A stretch of DNA of 64,000 nucleotides from Bacteroidales bacterium (GTDB lineage: Bacteria; Bacteroidota; Bacteroidia; Bacteroidales; FEN-979): positions 57,515 through 121,514 of the forward strand of contig JALNWG010000008.1 in assembly GCA_023231005.1 (NCBI GenBank), written 5' to 3'. Position numbers and translations under genes: made by a program. Under the pieces are notes generated by a model. It was not told where the DNA came from. It searched no databases and was given only the letters and a program-made list of their open reading frames with translations. This document shows, piece after piece, positions 35,847-43,530 of this stretch (positions are counted from its first letter, which is position 1; the number at the start of each line of letters is the position of its first letter).

Positions 35847-36548
35847 ATGGCATTCCGATTCAAACAATTCAACATTGAAGACACACATAGCACCCTCCGG
35901 GTAGGCACAGATGCCATGTTGCTTGGAGCATGGGCTTGCCCTGATACTTCCCTAAAAATTTTAGATATCGGAACAGGTTGCGGTATCCTTGCTATAATGA
36001 TGGCTCAACAATCCGAAGGTTATATTGAAGCCATCGATGTGGATCTTCCTTCCGTCTGTGAAGCAGTCAGCAATTTTTCAAAATGCCCCTGGAGCAAAAG
36101 ACTTACCGCAATTCATTCCTCTTTACAGGAATTTTCAACACAGATAGAATATCAATTCGAGTTTATCATCACCAATCCTCCTTACTTTTCGAATTCACTC
36201 AAATCACGCTCAGAGAGAAAAAATAAAACCCGGCATGATGATGGACTAACAATTGAAGAATTGGTAACGTTTGTTGACATTCTCTTGACACAGGATGGTC
36301 GTTTTACGCTCATTCTGCCCCCCGAACCAGCAAAAAAATGTTGCTTCCTTTGTGAAAAAACCGCACTTCATCTCAAACGCCGGATGATGATTTATCCCAA
36401 ACCAGGCAAGCCACCCGTAAGAATTCTGATGGAATTTTCAAAATCTGTTGTTTCAAACCTTATGGAATCTGAACTTACAATTCTTGATTCAACCGGAAAA
36501 TTTTCAGATGCATATTTTGCCTTAACAAGTAAATTTCACCGCTTTTAA
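35847..36548 (+). CDS. trmN6: tRNA1(Val) (adenine(37)-N6)-methyltransferase, TrmN6/YfiC family
   Basis: A 233-residue class I SAM methyltransferase with the family opening FRFKQFNIEDTHSTLRVGTDAMLLGAW. The SAM-binding motif is ILDIGTGCGILAIMMAQQ and the N6-adenine catalytic motif is NPPYF (about residue 113). The family methylates A37 of tRNA-Val or acts on related small substrates. A TTG one codon upstream precedes ATG 35847. It starts six bases after the rimM stop. Confidence 0.88.
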   Translation: MAFRFKQFNIEDTHSTLRVGTDAMLLGAWACPDTSLKILDIGTGCGILAIMMAQQSEGYIEAIDVDLPSVCEAVSNFSKCPWSKRLTAIHSSLQEFSTQIEYQFEFIITNPPYFSNSLKSRSERKNKTRHDDGLTIEELVTFVDILLTQDGRFTLILPPEPAKKCCFLCEKTALHLKRRMMIYPKPGKPPVRILMEFSKSVVSNLMESELTILDSTGKFSDAYFALTSKFHRF

Positions 36549-36570
36549 TTTTATTTTTGTCACAACATTT

Positions 36571-36578
36571 TAATTTTG
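36571..36578 (+). promoter_or_regulatory. Bacteroidota -7 promoter element for marC
   Basis: TAATTTTG fits TAnnTTTG, 63 bases before the marC ATG. The -33 region is only T-rich. No other signal is seen in the 93-bp gap. Confidence 0.45.
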
Positions 36579-36641
36579 TGTGTGGAATAATTATTCTGAG
36601 CCCACAATCAACCATTTTTCATCCAAAAAAAACAAGTAAAA

Positions 36642-37292
36642 ATGAAGATGTACGACCTATACTTGCATGCAATAACCGTTTTTATGGGTTTTTTTGCCAT
36701 GCTCAACCCCATCGGGAATCTCCCTGTTTTTCTCGGAATGGTTCAGGATTTTGATAAAAAAACACAAAATAAAGTAGCCCGTAATGCTACAATGTTAGCA
36801 TTTATTATCATTGCAATCTTCAGTATTTTCGGACATATCATATTTCAAATGTTCGGGATCACGCTGCCTGCCTTCCAGATTGCAGGAGGTATCATTGTGT
36901 TTATCATTGGTTTCAACATGTTGAATGCAAAGGAAAGTCCTATTCATTCTCAATCGGTTGATGAAAAACAACAGATGGAGAAAGTAGCGCGTGACATGGC
37001 TATTTCACCACTTGGAATACCGCTGTTGGCCGGTCCTGGCACAATCTCTACAGCCATGAACTTCGTTGGTGTTGAAAAATCCATCACAAATGTGATTCTT
37101 GTTATTACTATTTTCGGTATCATGTGTCTTATTACCTACTTTTTATTTATTTCCTCCAGGGTAATCGCGAAAAAAATAAGTCCGAGTATGCTTAAAGTAG
37201 TATCACGCATCATGGGTTTGATTCTGTCTGTCATTGCAATTCAGATGGTTATCAACGGGATTGAAGGAACAATCGACATATATAAACAGTAA
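36642..37292 (+). CDS. MarC family integral membrane protein
   Basis: 216 residues, six hydrophobic helices. MarC signatures are FFAMLNPIGNLPVFLGM near the N-terminus, AGGIIVFIIGFNML in the third helix, and SPLGIPLLAGPGTISTAM (about residues 121-138). The family was once linked to multiple antibiotic resistance, but its transport function is unproven. The next gene starts two bases after its stop. Confidence 0.88.
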   Translation: MKMYDLYLHAITVFMGFFAMLNPIGNLPVFLGMVQDFDKKTQNKVARNATMLAFIIIAIFSIFGHIIFQMFGITLPAFQIAGGIIVFIIGFNMLNAKESPIHSQSVDEKQQMEKVARDMAISPLGIPLLAGPGTISTAMNFVGVEKSITNVILVITIFGIMCLITYFLFISSRVIAKKISPSMLKVVSRIMGLILSVIAIQMVINGIEGTIDIYKQ

Positions 37293-37294
37293 AT

Positions 37295-37945
37295 ATGAAA
37301 TACCATCTTCTTTTATTCATTTTCCTTGTTACCTTTTTATTTTCTTCCTGTTCCAAAGTAAAAACCACCTACTGGCCGAATGGGAATAAAAAAACAGAAA
37401 TCGAGGTCAAAGGATCAAAACATGAGGGGGAAGCCAGATATTGGTTTGAAAATGGGAAATTGCAAATGGAGTGTAATTACACCAACAATGTCCTTGAGGG
37501 AAACATGAAACGCTATTATGCATCAGGGAATTTGGAAGAAGAAATGCAATATCACAATGGTCTGTTGGAAGGAAAATCGGTAAAAAGGGACATGAGTGGG
37601 AAAGTTTTTTCTGAATCGACCTATAAGAATGGAAAACTAAATGGGCGGTATGCCGAATATTATCCCGACAAAACCCTAAGGATTGAAGGATTCTATAAAA
37701 ATGACAATCACGATGGAACATGGTTTTATTATAATACATCAGGGAAAATCGTAGGCGAAGGACGATTTGATAATGGGAATGGGATACAAAAGGTTTATTA
37801 CGAGAATGGAATAACAAGACAGTTGACACATTATAAAAACGATATGAAAGAGGGAGAAGAGGTCTTTTTTAAGCCAGATGGGGCTATTGAATCGATTCAT
37901 CACTACCGACAAGGAAAATTGATTTCAAAAAATGATATGGATTGA
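37295..37945 (+). CDS. Lipoprotein with MORN-like (YwqK-type) repeats
   Basis: 216 residues with a lipoprotein signal peptide (LLFIFLVTFLFSSCSK, lipobox Cys near residue 20). The rest is a run of about seven MORN-2-like repeats of roughly 22 residues, each with a YxNGKL-type core (WPNGNKKTE, FENGKLQME, YASGNLEEE, YKNGKLNGR and others). Databases often name such proteins toxin-antitoxin YwqK-family antitoxin, but nothing here suggests a TA pair. A surface lipoprotein of unknown binding function. Confidence 0.83.
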   Translation: MKYHLLLFIFLVTFLFSSCSKVKTTYWPNGNKKTEIEVKGSKHEGEARYWFENGKLQMECNYTNNVLEGNMKRYYASGNLEEEMQYHNGLLEGKSVKRDMSGKVFSESTYKNGKLNGRYAEYYPDKTLRIEGFYKNDNHDGTWFYYNTSGKIVGEGRFDNGNGIQKVYYENGITRQLTHYKNDMKEGEEVFFKPDGAIESIHHYRQGKLISKNDMD

Positions 37946-37973
37946 TAATGAAAAAAATAAATATGGTTTTTCC

Positions 37974-38005
37974 TTTGTTTAATCATCTCAAACTCCTTAA
38001 TTTTG
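37974..38005 (+). promoter_or_regulatory. Bacteroidota promoter for gdhA
   Basis: TTTG (37974-37977), 20 bp, TAATTTTG (37998-38005) is a perfect -33/-7 pair. It predicts a transcript with an unusually long leader of about 70 bases before the gdhA ATG; I see no stable hairpin in that leader. Confidence 0.75.
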
Positions 38006-38083
38006 CAATTGTTATTTTTTTCACAATGTTAGTCTTATAACGGTACATAAAATTGATCAATAATCATTTAAATCTGAATTAAC

Positions 38084-39421
38084 ATGAACGTAGAGAAAAT
38101 CATGACCGACCTGGAAAAAAAACATCCAGGAGAACTTGAGTATTTACAAGCGGTACGAGAAGTTTTAGACTCTATTGAGGAAGTTTACAACAGCAATCCT
38201 CAGTTTGAAACAGCAAAAATCATTGAACGTTTGGTAGAACCGGACAGAATTTTAACATTTAAAGTTCCCTGGGTTGATGACAGTGGAAATGTAAATGTGA
38301 ACATTGGTTACAGGGTACAATTCAACCAGGCCATTGGTCCTTACAAAGGTGGTTTACGTTTTCACCCCAGTGTTAACCTTAGTATCTTGAAATTCTTAGG
38401 TTTTGAACAGATTTTCAAGAACAGCCTTACCAGCCTTCCTATGGGCGGAGCTAAAGGTGGATCAGATTTTAATCCAAAAGGTAAATCCAATGCAGAAGTA
38501 ATGCGTTTCTGCCAATCGTTTATGCTCGAATTATGGAAAGTTATTGGTCCGGAAACAGATGTTCCAGCAGGTGATATCGGAGTAGGTGGCCGCGAAATTG
38601 GATTCCTTTATGGAATGTACAAAAAACTTACCCACGAACACGTAGGCGTTTTAACTGGAAAAGGATTGAACTGGGGCGGAAGCCTTGTTCGTCCAGAAGC
38701 TACTGGTTTCGGAGGAATTTATTTTGTTCAGGAAATGCTAAAAACTAAAGGCGACGACTTAAAAGGAAAAACAGTGGCTGTTTCCGGTTTCGGGAATGTC
38801 GCTTGGGGTGCCGTACTGAAAGCTACTGAATTGGGTGCCAAAGTAGTTACTATTTCTGGCCCTGATGGTTACATTTATGATCCCGATGGCATTTCGGGCA
38901 ATAAAATTGATTACATGCTTGAACTTCGTTCCTCAAATCAGGACATCGTAAAACCCTATTCATACGAATTCCCCAATGCTCAATTCCATCAGGGAAAACG
39001 TCCTTGGGAAGCTAAATGTGATATAGCTCTGCCTTGCGCTACCCAGAACGAATTGAATGGCGACGATGCAAAACTCCTGATTAAAAATGGGACTAAACTT
39101 GTAGCCGAAATTTCCAATATGGGCTGTACTCCGGAAGCTGTTGAAATGTTTATCGAACACAAAATGCTGTTTGCTCCAGGTAAAGCCGTCAATGCAGGAG
39201 GTGTTGCTACTTCCGGTTTGGAAATGACTCAAAACTCTATGAAACTCAACTGGCCTGCTAAGGAAGTTGACGATCGTTTACACCATATCATGACAAGCAT
39301 CCACGAATCCTGTATTAAACACGGAAAAGATTCCAGCGGATATGTTAACTATGTTAAAGGTGCTAATATCGCTGGTTTTATTAAAGTTGCAAATGCAATG
39401 CTTGATCAGGGTGTAATTTAA
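38084..39421 (+). CDS. gdhA: Glutamate dehydrogenase (hexameric, NADP-type)
   Basis: 445 residues, the length of the hexameric small GDH subfamily I used for ammonium assimilation. It has GYRVQFNQAIGPYKGGLRFHP, the catalytic Lys segment LPMGGAKGGSDFNPKGKS (about residue 125), PAGDIGVGGREIGF and a Rossmann motif VAVSGFGNVAWGA (about residue 230). It is monocistronic, between its own promoter and a strong terminator. Confidence 0.95.
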   Translation: MNVEKIMTDLEKKHPGELEYLQAVREVLDSIEEVYNSNPQFETAKIIERLVEPDRILTFKVPWVDDSGNVNVNIGYRVQFNQAIGPYKGGLRFHPSVNLSILKFLGFEQIFKNSLTSLPMGGAKGGSDFNPKGKSNAEVMRFCQSFMLELWKVIGPETDVPAGDIGVGGREIGFLYGMYKKLTHEHVGVLTGKGLNWGGSLVRPEATGFGGIYFVQEMLKTKGDDLKGKTVAVSGFGNVAWGAVLKATELGAKVVTISGPDGYIYDPDGISGNKIDYMLELRSSNQDIVKPYSYEFPNAQFHQGKRPWEAKCDIALPCATQNELNGDDAKLLIKNGTKLVAEISNMGCTPEAVEMFIEHKMLFAPGKAVNAGGVATSGLEMTQNSMKLNWPAKEVDDRLHHIMTSIHESCIKHGKDSSGYVNYVKGANIAGFIKVANAMLDQGVI

Positions 39422-39443
39422 TTTGATAACACCATTCTCCTTT

Positions 39444-39474
39444 AAAAAATCCCGGATTCGCACCGGGATTTTTT
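39444..39474 (+). terminator. Rho-independent terminator of gdhA
   Basis: A stem with arms TCCCGG (39450-39455) and CCGGGA (39463-39468), a 7-base loop, and flanking A6/T6 tracts that extend pairing to 12 bp, followed by more Ts. It lies 23 bp after the gdhA stop. The T tract runs directly into the promoter of the next gene. Confidence 0.88.
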
Positions 39475-39476
39475 TT

Positions 39477-39484
39477 TATCTTTG
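39477..39484 (+). promoter_or_regulatory. -7 promoter element abutting the BatA-type gene
   Basis: TATCTTTG (TAnnTTTG) overlaps the tail of the gdhA terminator and ends only three bases before the ATG at 39488. If used, transcription would begin at or just after the start codon, giving a leaderless message. The -33 match is poor. Confidence 0.45.
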
Positions 39485-39487
39485 ACC

Positions 39488-41554
39488 ATGCAATTTGTAC
39501 ATCCATTCTTCCTCCTTGCCATTTCTGCTGTCGCAATCCCAATTCTTATTCACCTTTTTAATTTTCGAAAATTCAAAAAAGTATATTTTACAAATGTCCA
39601 TTTTTTACACGAAATTCAACAGGAAACAAAACGACAATCCCAACTCAAGCAAATCCTGATTTTGTGTGCCCGGATTTTAGCTATCTCATGTCTCGTTCTT
39701 GCTTTCGCTAAACCCTATATCCCTTCTTCCCTTCATGAAAAAAAAATCTCAGGTCAGCATTATGTAAGCATATATTTAGACAATTCCTTCTCGATGGAAG
39801 CATTAGCAACCCAGGGAAAATTGATAGATATTGCTAAAACCAAAGCACAGGAAATAGCTTCAGCTTACACCACCGCTGACCTTTTTCAACTCCTCACCAA
39901 TGATTTTGAAGGAAAACATCAACATTTTGTCACCCGTGAAGAATTCCGGAAACTTGTGGAAGATGTTAAACTATCCCCCACCTCCCGCCCCTTACCGGAT
40001 GTGATCAGCAGAATGAATGACCTTCTTTATTCCACCAGAAAATCAAACCGTGATGCTTATCTGATTTCTGATTTCCAAAAAACAACTGCCTCTTTTTATA
40101 GTGCCAAGCCCGACTCATCAACAAGTTGGTATCTGGTTCCATTGTCAGCTGTGAAAAATGACAATCTCTATATTGACACGGTTTACTTTTTATCACCTAT
40201 TCATCAACCGGGACAACCTGTAAAACTACTGGTAAAAATCCGGAACGAGGCCTCAGACCCACTCGAAAAGGTACCTGTGAAACTTACCATTAACTCAGTT
40301 CAAAAAGCAATTTCCAGCTTCTCTGTTGGCGCAAATTCAAGGGTTGAGGTAGTGCTTACCTATACCGAAAACCCAGCCGGGTTCCAGTTTGGAAAAATTG
40401 AGATTAATGATTATCCAATCATTTTTGACGACAAATTTTACATTGCCTACACGGTATCCCCATGTATCAACATTCTTTGTATCAATGAAAAAGAAGATAA
40501 TCGTTTCCTATCTTCACTTTTTGCCCATGATTCTGCATTCCGATTTACAAGCACATCGTCACAACAGCTTGATTATTCATCTTTTAATAATTATTCAATA
40601 GTTATTTTAAATGGAGCTACCGAGCTCTCTTCCGGTCTCATCAGACAATTACAAAACTTCGTTCTCCAAGGTGGATCCCTGGCTATATTTCCACCCGAAA
40701 ATGCCACCTCACGAACCTTTCTGGATCTGTCATCACAACTTCAAACTGCAAACCTCTCTACCATTGACACGAACAGACAACGCATTTCTTCATTGCAATT
40801 AGCCAGCGATCTCTTCAACGATATTTTTGAAAAGGGGTCAAATGGAAAGGTTACACTTCCTGAAAATATAGATTTACCTGAAGTATTCCGACACTATACC
40901 CTCTCCTCCGGCCTTCAGAGTGGAATGGAAGTACTGATGCGCCTACAGAACAATGACCCATTTCTCGTTTTAACCAAGCTAAAAGAAGGGAAAATTTACA
41001 TATTTACTGTTCCATTGATTGAAAAATGGAGCAATTTCCCAAAACACCTGATTTTTGTACCCACTCTATATAAAATTGCTTTATTAAGTAATAAAATTCA
41101 CCCCCTGTTCTACCCTGTTGGGGAAAATTCATTGATCGAAATTCCATTGGTAAATTCCGATGAAAAAAATCTCATTAAAATCAGAAAAAAAACCAGTGAA
41201 TTTGAAATTATTCCGGAACAACGAAAATTCGGAACCGGAATTTCTCTCTTTACGCATGGACAGATCAAAGAAGATGGATGGTACTCGGTTGCATCGGGAA
41301 AATCTGATATAGAAATTGCAGCATTCAATTTTAACCGGAATGAATCCGACATGAATTGTTTTTCGGTTAACGAATTACAAGAGTTGACTAAAAAAATGCC
41401 AGCGAAGAATGTTCAACTGATCATTCCCAAAAAATCCTCCCTCACACAACAAATCCATGAACTAAAACAGGGAACACCCCTTTGGAAATTTTTTATCATG
41501 TTTGCCCTTCTTTTCCTGGCAATCGAAATTTCCCTGATCAGATGGATGAAATAA
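39488..41554 (+). CDS. BatA-type membrane protein with VWA domain
   Basis: 688 residues. The N-terminal BatA signature FVHPFFLLAISAVAIPILIHLFNFRKFKKVYF provides the first helix; a second lies near residues 55-75. A VWA domain follows with the metal-site motif LDNSFSM (DxSxS, about residue 98). The rest is an extended periplasmic region and a C-terminal helix before RWMK. Such proteins accompany DUF58/MoxR systems in Bacteroidota. ATG 39488 fits the family start; a TTG two codons earlier is possible. It stands alone here. Confidence 0.83.
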   Translation: MQFVHPFFLLAISAVAIPILIHLFNFRKFKKVYFTNVHFLHEIQQETKRQSQLKQILILCARILAISCLVLAFAKPYIPSSLHEKKISGQHYVSIYLDNSFSMEALATQGKLIDIAKTKAQEIASAYTTADLFQLLTNDFEGKHQHFVTREEFRKLVEDVKLSPTSRPLPDVISRMNDLLYSTRKSNRDAYLISDFQKTTASFYSAKPDSSTSWYLVPLSAVKNDNLYIDTVYFLSPIHQPGQPVKLLVKIRNEASDPLEKVPVKLTINSVQKAISSFSVGANSRVEVVLTYTENPAGFQFGKIEINDYPIIFDDKFYIAYTVSPCINILCINEKEDNRFLSSLFAHDSAFRFTSTSSQQLDYSSFNNYSIVILNGATELSSGLIRQLQNFVLQGGSLAIFPPENATSRTFLDLSSQLQTANLSTIDTNRQRISSLQLASDLFNDIFEKGSNGKVTLPENIDLPEVFRHYTLSSGLQSGMEVLMRLQNNDPFLVLTKLKEGKIYIFTVPLIEKWSNFPKHLIFVPTLYKIALLSNKIHPLFYPVGENSLIEIPLVNSDEKNLIKIRKKTSEFEIIPEQRKFGTGISLFTHGQIKEDGWYSVASGKSDIEIAAFNFNRNESDMNCFSVNELQELTKKMPAKNVQLIIPKKSSLTQQIHELKQGTPLWKFFIMFALLFLAIEISLIRWMK

Positions 41555-41574
41555 TCGATATTTTCAGTAATAAA

Positions 41575-41613
41575 ATGTTACAAACATTACAAAAGATGTA
41601 ACATTTTGTTACA
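41575..41613 (+). promoter_or_regulatory. Activator binding sites (UAS) of the peptide operon
   Basis: The perfect palindrome TGTAACATTTTGTTACA occupies 41597-41613. A weaker site lies 22 bp upstream: ATTACA (41586-41591) stands exactly 22 bp before the GTTACA half of the palindrome, and a further GTTACA is at 41577-41582. The whole sits 55-90 bp upstream of the -24/-12 promoter, the usual place for an NtrC-type activator. The identical 17-mer occurs at 52802-52818 beside the activator gene. Confidence 0.82.
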
Positions 41614-41667
41614 CAAATCCCATAATTTTATTTTCACATACAACTGTATATCAATTTATTATACAAT

Positions 41668-41683
41668 TGGCACAATTATTGCA
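41668..41683 (+). promoter_or_regulatory. Sigma-54 (-24/-12) promoter of the peptide operon
   Basis: TGGCAC-AATTA-TTGCA is a full match to the sigma-54 consensus TGGCAC-N5-TTGCW. With GC at -12/-13, transcription should start near 41694, so the message excludes the in-frame ATG at 41693 and the precursor start is ATG 41738. An activator of the matching class is encoded 10 kb downstream in the same locus. Confidence 0.92.
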
Positions 41684-41737
41684 TATTAATATATGTTCAA
41701 ATATCTAATTGATTTAAGAAACATAAAAACTAAAACC

Positions 41738-41941
41738 ATGAAAAGTTTAAATCTCATCTCCCTCTACAAAGCTGAAATCAAAAAGAACATGTTGGCACAG
41801 ATTAAAGGTGGAACCGATATCCATTGTATATGTGGTCACAATAATCCATTTGTATCTATGAAAACTCAGGGGGGTGCAACTCTTTGTGCATGTAGTGATT
41901 CTGCCACAAGTTCCACCGTTCAAAACCGGCCAGAAAAATAA
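41738..41941 (+). CDS. Double-glycine RiPP precursor peptide, GG-Bacteroidales type
   Basis: 67 residues. The leader MKSLNLISLYKAEIKKNMLA-QIKGG (1-25) has the hydrophobic/charged pattern and terminal Gly-Gly recognised by C39 peptidases. The predicted core (26-67) holds four cysteines in two CxC motifs, Cys30-Ile-Cys32 and Cys50-Ala-Cys52, then a Ser/Thr-rich tail (SDSATSSTVQ). It matches the GG-Bacteroidales natural-product precursor pattern (TIGR04149 as I recall). It is the first gene behind the sigma-54 promoter and is followed by the radical SAM, pseudo-radical-SAM and C39 exporter genes. The modification and the activity of the product are unknown. Confidence 0.87.
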   Translation: MKSLNLISLYKAEIKKNMLAQIKGGTDIHCICGHNNPFVSMKTQGGATLCACSDSATSSTVQNRPEK

Positions 41942-41967
41942 TAGTATTTTTCCACTTTGTATTTTTA

Positions 41968-41975
41968 TACTTTTG
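41968..41975 (+). promoter_or_regulatory. Possible internal -7 element before the radical SAM gene
   Basis: TACTTTTG fits TAnnTTTG, 43 bases before the maturase ATG, but there is no -33 TTTG at correct spacing. It could give low constitutive expression of the enzymes independent of sigma-54, or be chance in AT-rich DNA. Confidence 0.3.
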
Positions 41976-41984
41976 CCCATTACT

Positions 41985-42006
41985 TCCGGATCAGATTGCA
42001 TCCGGA
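41985..42006 (+). other. RNA hairpin between precursor and maturase genes
   Basis: TCCGGAT (41985-41991) and ATCCGGA (42000-42006) form a perfect 7-bp stem with an 8-base loop in the 77-bp gap. No T-run follows, so it is not a simple terminator. Its place suits an attenuator or a 3' stabilising structure that keeps precursor mRNA in excess of enzyme mRNA. Confidence 0.6.
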
Positions 42007-42018
42007 TAGAAGTGTGTT

Positions 42019-43530
42019 ATGAAAAAACCTGTACGCTTCAATACTTCCATGGGCAATTGTTACCTGTATAGCGCCTACCGAAATCAATTTCTCCTCTTAC
42101 ATCCGCTTCTTCAATATTATTTTGACCTTGAATCATCAGGAGTAAATTTGAAATCGTACATCTCCGCTCTGGATCCACCAAAAACAATATCGATTGATAG
42201 AATAGGAGATTTTCAATTTGAAGAGATACAATACCAATGGAAAAAATATTGCTTGTTAAAGCGCAACCGTTATTTTGACACCCCTCCGCAAACAAAATTA
42301 ACCGGCAGGTTACGCGCCTCAAAAGTGACGAATAACCTGACCTCTATAAAACAGGTTATTTTTGAGGTAACAGAAGACTGTAATTTATCGTGTACCTATT
42401 GCATCTACAGCAAATTTTATATCAATAAAAAACGGGAAAAAAGAGAATTCAATCCCGATCAGGCCAAACAAACCCTCGCGTATCTCATGAAGAGAAGGGA
42501 ACCTGATCAAAAGGAGTTGATTGTAAGTTTTTATGGAGGAGAACCGCTGAAAAACATCCAATTGATCCGTGAAATCGTCAGTTTTTTAAACACCAACTAT
42601 CGCCCGGAATTTACTTTTAAATTCACCATGACAACCAACGGATTGTTATTGGCAAAGTACGCAGATTTCCTTGTTGAACATTCTTTCGATATCTCAATCA
42701 GCCTGGATGGTGACCGAACGGGAAACTCTTTCAGAGTTTTAAAAAACCACCGTCCCTCCTACGACATCGTCATTAAAAATACCGATTTCGTCAAGTCCCG
42801 CTATCCAGAATATTTCGACAAACACATCTCATTTATCACAGTAATCCATAACAAAAATTCTTATCAGGATGTTCATGATTTCTTTCAGAAAAAATATGGT
42901 AAAACCCCAACCGTCTCTACAATCAATACAACAACTGTTAATGAGAACTTTCTGGATGAATTCAACAAAACCTTTATAGAGAGACCTTCCCGGCAAACTG
43001 AAAATGGGAATATTTATCAATCGATATTTCTTCATCATCCCACAGTAACAGATTTGGCAGATACCATTGAAAAATATTCCGGATTTGTATTTAAAAATCC
43101 ATATAGAGTTTTAACACCTACAACCCGTCATGTAGGTTCTAAGGAATTTATCCCGACTGCCACTTGTATGCCATTTTCCATGCGGGTATTTCTTACTGCT
43201 GACGGCAGCATCCTGCCTTGTGAACACATCAGCAGGATATTCGAAATCGGCACCCTGGAAAATAACGAAATTCGTATTGATCCCGATGCTGTTGCCCGCG
43301 ATTATAACGATTACTTTGATAAAATAAGACCCTTATGCGACCGATGCTATCTGGCAGATAATTGTAAAGAATGTATTTTCAACACACGGATCGAAACCGA
43401 AACACCTGCATGTGATTATTTTCTCGATGCTTCTCGTTTTGGGCGCTATTTGTCACACCATCTCAGTATTCTTGAAAAGGATTATCCATTGTATCAAAGG
43501 ATATTAAAAGAAGCATACCATGAAAAATAA
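42019..43530 (+). CDS. Radical SAM/SPASM peptide maturase, GG-Bacteroidales type
   Basis: 503 residues. An N-terminal region of about 105 residues, probably for leader binding, precedes the radical SAM core with Cys121, Cys125 and Cys128 (CNLSCTYC), which bind the SAM-cleaving [4Fe-4S] cluster, and YGGEPL. The C-terminal SPASM region has many cysteines (TATCMPFSMRVF, GSILPCEHI, CDRCYLADNCKECIF, PACDYF) for one or two auxiliary clusters. Expected role: install a radical-based modification such as a thioether or C-C crosslink in the CxC peptide core; the exact chemistry cannot be told from sequence. It overlaps the next gene by 11 bp. Confidence 0.9.
   Translation: MKKPVRFNTSMGNCYLYSAYRNQFLLLHPLLQYYFDLESSGVNLKSYISALDPPKTISIDRIGDFQFEEIQYQWKKYCLLKRNRYFDTPPQTKLTGRLRASKVTNNLTSIKQVIFEVTEDCNLSCTYCIYSKFYINKKREKREFNPDQAKQTLAYLMKRREPDQKELIVSFYGGEPLKNIQLIREIVSFLNTNYRPEFTFKFTMTTNGLLLAKYADFLVEHSFDISISLDGDRTGNSFRVLKNHRPSYDIVIKNTDFVKSRYPEYFDKHISFITVIHNKNSYQDVHDFFQKKYGKTPTVSTINTTTVNENFLDEFNKTFIERPSRQTENGNIYQSIFLHHPTVTDLADTIEKYSGFVFKNPYRVLTPTTRHVGSKEFIPTATCMPFSMRVFLTADGSILPCEHISRIFEIGTLENNEIRIDPDAVARDYNDYFDKIRPLCDRCYLADNCKECIFNTRIETETPACDYFLDASRFGRYLSHHLSILEKDYPLYQRILKEAYHEK

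Noticed and set aside
37295..37945. Toxin-antitoxin antitoxin (YwqK name)
   Set aside because: No toxin gene is adjacent; the sequence is a MORN-repeat lipoprotein.
41693..41737. Upstream in-frame ATG giving an 82-residue precursor
   Set aside because: The predicted sigma-54 start (about 41694) falls on this ATG, and the leader beginning at 41738 already has the family form.
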